DNA of 36,490 nt, taken from positions 1 through 36,490 of the forward strand of contig CAMWHY010000015.1 in the NCBI GenBank assembly GCA_947174185.1, written 5' to 3'. The stretch comes from an uncultured Lachnospiraceae bacterium (GTDB lineage Bacteria; Bacillota; Clostridia; Lachnospirales; Lachnospiraceae). Both the position numbers and the translations under genes were made by a program. Shown piece after piece: positions 33,210 through 36,490 of this stretch. How positions within the stretch are numbered: position 1 is the first letter of the stretch; each line of letters starts with the position of its first letter. Under the pieces are notes generated by a model. That model did no database searches, was not told the origin of the DNA, and was given only the letters and a program-made list of their open reading frames with translations.

Positions 33210-34367
33210 TCATCTCTGACCCCCATTACGCTTGGGCGGTCTCGGTCCCATAAACTGATAATAATAGGTTTTCATCATCCCATTGTAGATCTTCCTGTTC
33301 TTATCCGCTTTCCTGCCGATATCTGCCTCCGCTTTCTCATAGGCGGTGATCAGATACATTGACCAGCTGTCTAACTGCCGGTAACGCTCCCCAATGGTTT
33401 TATACAATGCCGGCAGCGCCGATTTCTCTTCCAGCCGTTCCCCATATGGCGGATTCGTAATGATAAATCCATATTTCTTCGGGTGGCTTAACTGCTCAAT
33501 CGACCGTGTCTGCAGATGGATCATCTGCTCCACACCGGCAAGCCTGGCATTGCTCCTTGCGATCCGTATCATCTCCGGATCGATATCGTATGCCTGAATA
33601 TCAGGACGGGCAGCGGTATCCACCTCTTCCTGCGCCTCCTCAATCGTATCCTTCCATAATGTCTGTGTGACGATATGCCCCCATTGTTCCGCCATAAAAT
33701 GCCGGTTCATTCCAGGCGCCATCCCTGCTGCCATCATGGCCGCCTCAATGGCAAAGGTGCCGCTCCCGCAAAACGGATCAACCAGAATCCTTTCCTTATT
33801 CCATGGCGTCAGCATAATCAGTGCGGCGGCAAGATTCTCCGCAATCGGCGCTTTCGCCGTCAGCTTCCGGTAACCTCTTTTATGTAAGGATTCTCCTGTC
33901 GTGTCAAGTCCCACCGTCACTTCATCCTTCATTAAAAATGCTCTGATGGGAAAACTCTCTCCATCTTCCGCAAACCACTGGATACCGTACTTCTCCTTTA
34001 GCCTGTCTACCATCGCTTTTTTCATAATAGACTGAATGTCTGAGGGCGAAAACAATTTGCTCTTGACGCTGGCAGCCTTTGCCACCCAGAATTTCCCATC
34101 CTCCGGGATGTATCTCTCCCAGGGAAGCGCCTTCGTCCCCTGATACAATTCCTCAAAGGTCTCGGCATGAAAGCCGCCTACTTTGATCAGGATGCGTTCT
34201 GCGGTACGGAGATTGACATTGGCACGGCATACCGCTTCCTCATCTCCATAAAAGCACACCCTTCCATCCTCTACGGATGAGATGTCATAACCAATATCAA
34301 TTATTTCCTTTTTTAATACTGCCTCCAGCCCAAAATGGCAGGGAGCAATCAATTCATAGCGGTTCAT
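33210..34367 (-). CDS. THUMP-domain RNA methyltransferase (RlmL/YpsC family)
   Basis: 385-residue SAM-dependent methyltransferase, expected to make N2-methylguanine in 23S rRNA. The N-terminal ferredoxin-like/THUMP part spans about 1-155. The methyltransferase domain has the SAM-binding motif DPFCGSGTF and the catalytic NPPYGERL. The basic C-terminal tail (RPPKRNGGQR) is usual for RNA binding. It heads the rlmL-like, rdgB, yfcE group. The 5' spacer (34368-34566) is AT-rich with no clear element. Confidence 0.92.
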   Translation of the reverse strand: MNRYELIAPCHFGLEAVLKKEIIDIGYDISSVEDGRVCFYGDEEAVCRANVNLRTAERILIKVGGFHAETFEELYQGTKALPWERYIPEDGKFWVAKAASVKSKLFSPSDIQSIMKKAMVDRLKEKYGIQWFAEDGESFPIRAFLMKDEVTVGLDTTGESLHKRGYRKLTAKAPIAENLAAALIMLTPWNKERILVDPFCGSGTFAIEAAMMAAGMAPGMNRHFMAEQWGHIVTQTLWKDTIEEAQEEVDTAARPDIQAYDIDPEMIRIARSNARLAGVEQMIHLQTRSIEQLSHPKKYGFIITNPPYGERLEEKSALPALYKTIGERYRQLDSWSMYLITAYEKAEADIGRKADKNRKIYNGMMKTYYYQFMGPRPPKRNGGQR

Positions 34368-34566
34368 ATCCCTCTAATATCCGTTTCTGTCAACTCAAAT
34401 TTATATTTACTGTTTTCATTTATATTATATTTTTGAAAATCTGTTTCAAAAAATTTACTCTTTCCATTCTATCCGCAACATATTTTAAAGTCAACATATT
34501 TATGGTTTTGCCCCTTTTAAGATAATGGTTGCTGGAATAAAACTCCGGCAATTTCACTAACTCACA

Positions 34567-34595
34567 TTGAATTTATTGGTCATATGTGATATTGT
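34567..34595 (+). promoter_or_regulatory. Possible promoter of the EFR1 gene
   Basis: TTGAAT (34567-34572), a 17-base spacer and TATTGT (34590-34595), 34 bases before the start codon. Confidence 0.45.
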
Positions 34596-34628
34596 TGGTG
34601 AGAACTGGTTGAAAGGTGGAGGTGTGTG

Positions 34629-35390
34629 ATGATAGGAGTATATTTTAGTGGTACAGGGAATACAAAGTTTTGTGTTGATAAATTTCTAAAAGAATATGAC
34701 CATAGTGAAAATTCATTTTCTATTGAAGAACGCGAAACGTTAAGAAGAATTGAAAACCATAATGAAATCGTAATAGGCTATCCGGTGCAATTCAGTAACA
34801 TCCCCAAAATATTGCGGGATTATATTGTTGATAATCAGCATATTTGGAAAGGGAAAAAATTTTTTATTATTGCAACGATGGGGCTTTTCAGTGGCGACGG
34901 GGCAGGAATATTAGCACGCTTATTGAAGAATTATGGGGCAGTCATAGTCGGTGGCCTGCATTTGAAAATGCCTGATAGTATTGGTGATGAGAGGGCCTTA
35001 AAACGCAATTTTGAAAAAAATAAAGTATTGGTAATGAACGCAGACGAAAAAATATGTAAAACAGTTCGAGACATTAAAAATGGAAAACCACCACAAGAGG
35101 GATTGGGGATATTACATCATTTAGCTGGTCTGTTCGGGCAAAGACTTTATTTTTTGGGGAAAACAAAAAAATATACAGATAAATTAAAGATAAATCCTCA
35201 AAAATGCACTGGCTGTGGTTTATGTGAAAAACAGTGTCCCATGAATAATATTACATTAGCAAATGGAATTGCTTATTCGGGCGACAAATGTACAATGTGT
35301 TATCGTTGCATTAGCAAATGCCCAAAGCAGGCAATTACCCTATTTGGGAAAAAAGTTATTGAGCAAAACGATATAAGCAGATATTTATAA
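34629..35390 (+). CDS. EFR1-type ferredoxin (flavodoxin-like domain plus two 4Fe-4S clusters)
   Basis: 253 residues. The N-terminus has the FMN phosphate loop FSGTGNT and a flavodoxin-like fold (IVIGYPVQFSNIPKILRDYI). The C-terminal 70 residues contain two 4Fe-4S motifs, CTGCGLCEKQCP and CTMCYRCISKCP. This is the EFR1 arrangement, common in gut Clostridia, presumably for low-potential electron transfer to unknown partners. ATG 34629 has GGAGG six bases upstream; the GTG one codon earlier is less likely. It stands alone on the plus strand and is more AT-rich than the preceding operon. Confidence 0.88.
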   Translation: MIGVYFSGTGNTKFCVDKFLKEYDHSENSFSIEERETLRRIENHNEIVIGYPVQFSNIPKILRDYIVDNQHIWKGKKFFIIATMGLFSGDGAGILARLLKNYGAVIVGGLHLKMPDSIGDERALKRNFEKNKVLVMNADEKICKTVRDIKNGKPPQEGLGILHHLAGLFGQRLYFLGKTKKYTDKLKINPQKCTGCGLCEKQCPMNNITLANGIAYSGDKCTMCYRCISKCPKQAITLFGKKVIEQNDISRYL

Positions 35391-35403
35391 AATTTAGATT
35401 ATC

Positions 35404-35431
35404 GGGCAGTTACCTTCTATGAAAAACTGCC
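35404..35431 (+). terminator. Weak terminator-like hairpin after the EFR1 gene
   Basis: GGCAGTT/AACTGCC stem (35405-35411 with 35425-35431) with a 13-base loop and a poor T tract, 14 bases after the stop codon. Confidence 0.4.
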
Positions 35432-35646
35432 TGTCTCAGCATTTTGACGAAAAATTTGGATAGCAGAACATCAGCAACCATAACCTGAAAAGGGACATGG
35501 TTTTCAGAAAAAGGAATGGTATTCTATTATTTTTCTTGACTTTCTATCCAAAATTAGATACTCTGATAACAGTTCAATATATTTCTAATGTCCAATACCT
35601 AATTGGCAGTTCGCCATTTATACCTTGTTTTTACTAAAACATCTAT

Positions 35647-36490
35647 ATGACCAACGATTACCTTTTCCGGGCATTGATGCAGCGCAACACCAATGTTTTA
35701 AAATCCCTTATCTGCTCTCTGCTCCACCTAAATCCTGATGATGTTACTTCCGTCACTATCCTCAATCCTATTGAACTGGGCGAAACCATTGACGATAAAA
35801 ATTATATTCTTGACATCAAAGTGGAATTAAACGGATATACTACCATCAATCTGGAAATGCAGGTCGTAAATGAAGGGAACTGGTCGGAACGTTCTCTGTG
35901 CTATCTTTGCCGCATCTTTGACAGCTTAAACCGCGGGGAAGAGTACGGAGACGTCCGTTCCGCAATCCAAATCGGTCTTCTGGACTTCACTCTCTTTGAA
36001 AACAGCCCTGAATTTTTTGCTAACTACTATCTTATGAATTCCAAAAATCATCAGATTTATAGTGACAAATTTCGTCTGTCTGTGTTAGACTTAACTCAGA
36101 TAAACCTTGCAACCGAAGAAGACCGTGCCTACCGGATTGAACGTTGGGCTGCTCTTTTTAAGGCCACCACCTGGGAGGAACTAAAAATGCTTGCAAAGAA
36201 CAATCAGTACATTGAGGATGCCGTTACTACTGTCCGCCAGCTTACGCAAGATGAAAAGATCCGACAGCAGTGTGAAGCACGCGAGGATTATTACCGCCGC
36301 ACAGCAGGTCGGGAAAAACTTCTCAAGAAGACCACTTTGGAACGTGATCAGTACTTTGCAGAAAATAAAGATCTGAAAAACCAGCTCTCTCAAAAGAATG
36401 CTGCTCTTGTCAAAAAGGATGCTGAAATCGAACGTCTCCGCAGCCTGCTTACCAGTCGCAACAACTCTTTTAATGGCACTGGCACAAACT
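35647..36490 (+). CDS. Rpn family recombination-promoting nuclease / PD-(D/E)XK transposase-like, partial
   Basis: 281 codons are open to the window edge without a stop. It begins MTNDYLFRALMQRNTNVLKS. NYILDIKVELNG followed by TTINLEMQV gives the PD-(D/E)XK core (Asp in ILDIK, Glu-x-Gln in LEMQ). RSLCYLCRIFDSLNRGEEY and RIERWAALFKATTWEELKML are family hallmarks, and a coiled-coil-like C-terminus (QKNAALVKKDAEIERLRSLL) follows. ATG 35647 is the first in frame after a TAA at 35635-35637, but no ribosome-binding site is visible. Relatives often carry a few more N-terminal residues, so the 5' end could be truncated. Rpn proteins cut DNA and promote RecA-independent recombination; they occur in multiple copies in Lachnospiraceae. 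Confidence 0.85.
   Translation, partial: MTNDYLFRALMQRNTNVLKSLICSLLHLNPDDVTSVTILNPIELGETIDDKNYILDIKVELNGYTTINLEMQVVNEGNWSERSLCYLCRIFDSLNRGEEYGDVRSAIQIGLLDFTLFENSPEFFANYYLMNSKNHQIYSDKFRLSVLDLTQINLATEEDRAYRIERWAALFKATTWEELKMLAKNNQYIEDAVTTVRQLTQDEKIRQQCEAREDYYRRTAGREKLLKKTTLERDQYFAENKDLKNQLSQKNAALVKKDAEIERLRSLLTSRNNSFNGTGTN

Noticed and set aside
32636-33253. 205-codon plus-strand ORF
   Set aside because: Antisense shadow of rdgB and the end of the methyltransferase gene.
1-36490. CRISPR array, rRNA genes or complete insertion sequence
   Set aside because: No regularly spaced direct repeats, no rRNA sequence and no complete transposase with terminal repeats were seen.

Overview
The window looks like a chromosomal segment of a spore-forming, low-to-moderate GC Clostridia, most likely Lachnospiraceae. 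This rests on the dipicolinate synthase pair, an alpha/beta-type small acid-soluble spore protein, a clostridial TM1266-type hydrogenase regulator, a zinc-ribbon Ser/Thr kinase with a DUF6273-like tail, an EFR1-type ferredoxin and an Rpn/PD-(D/E)XK transposase-like gene. The family assignment comes from recognising gene types, not from a search. Nearly all genes lie on the minus strand. The exceptions are the asparagine synthetase-like gene at the left edge, a small ribbon-helix-helix gene, the EFR1 ferredoxin and the Rpn gene at the right edge.

Layout. 1-2.1 kb: asparagine synthetase-like protein whose glutaminase half has lost its nucleophile. 2.1-3.6 kb: dpaB and dpaA (spore dipicolinic acid). 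3.7-10.5 kb: a protein quality-control block read in the order TM1266 regulator, tig, clpP, clpX, lon, engB, close to the classic Firmicutes tig-clp-lon-ysxC arrangement. 10.5-13.9 kb: a structured intergenic region and an SsuABC/TauABC-like importer made of a lipoprotein plus a fused permease-ATPase, preceded by a leader with an intrinsic terminator. 13.9-15.4 kb: CPBP membrane protease, SASP, bactofilin. 15.5-18.2 kb: a PP1-type phosphatase and a Ser/Thr kinase side by side. 18.5-22.7 kb: a MacB-like ABC system (ATPase, secreted/membrane CARDB-type protein, FtsX-like permease). 23.3-27.2 kb: accessory AT-rich stretch with a small RHH protein, a 1013-residue helicase-nuclease fusion and gene remnants next to tRNA-Gly and tRNA-Pro. 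27.5-34.4 kb: rarA, the feoA/feoB iron uptake set with repeated palindromic operators, and a yfcE-rdgB-rlmL-like housekeeping group. 34.6 kb to the end: EFR1 ferredoxin and a partial Rpn nuclease.

The main points outside ordinary housekeeping are: the WYL-like/SF1 helicase/PD-(D/E)XK fusion beside tRNA genes; a family of modular hairpin repeats at three loci that share an end reading GGAAAGGCATGGTTATTA next to gene starts; a 141-nt imperfect inverted repeat; an uncharacterised leader with a terminator before the importer; a shared operator motif at feoA and feoB; and the inactivated glutaminase domain of the asparagine synthetase-like enzyme. All functions are assigned by reading motifs; no database search was possible.
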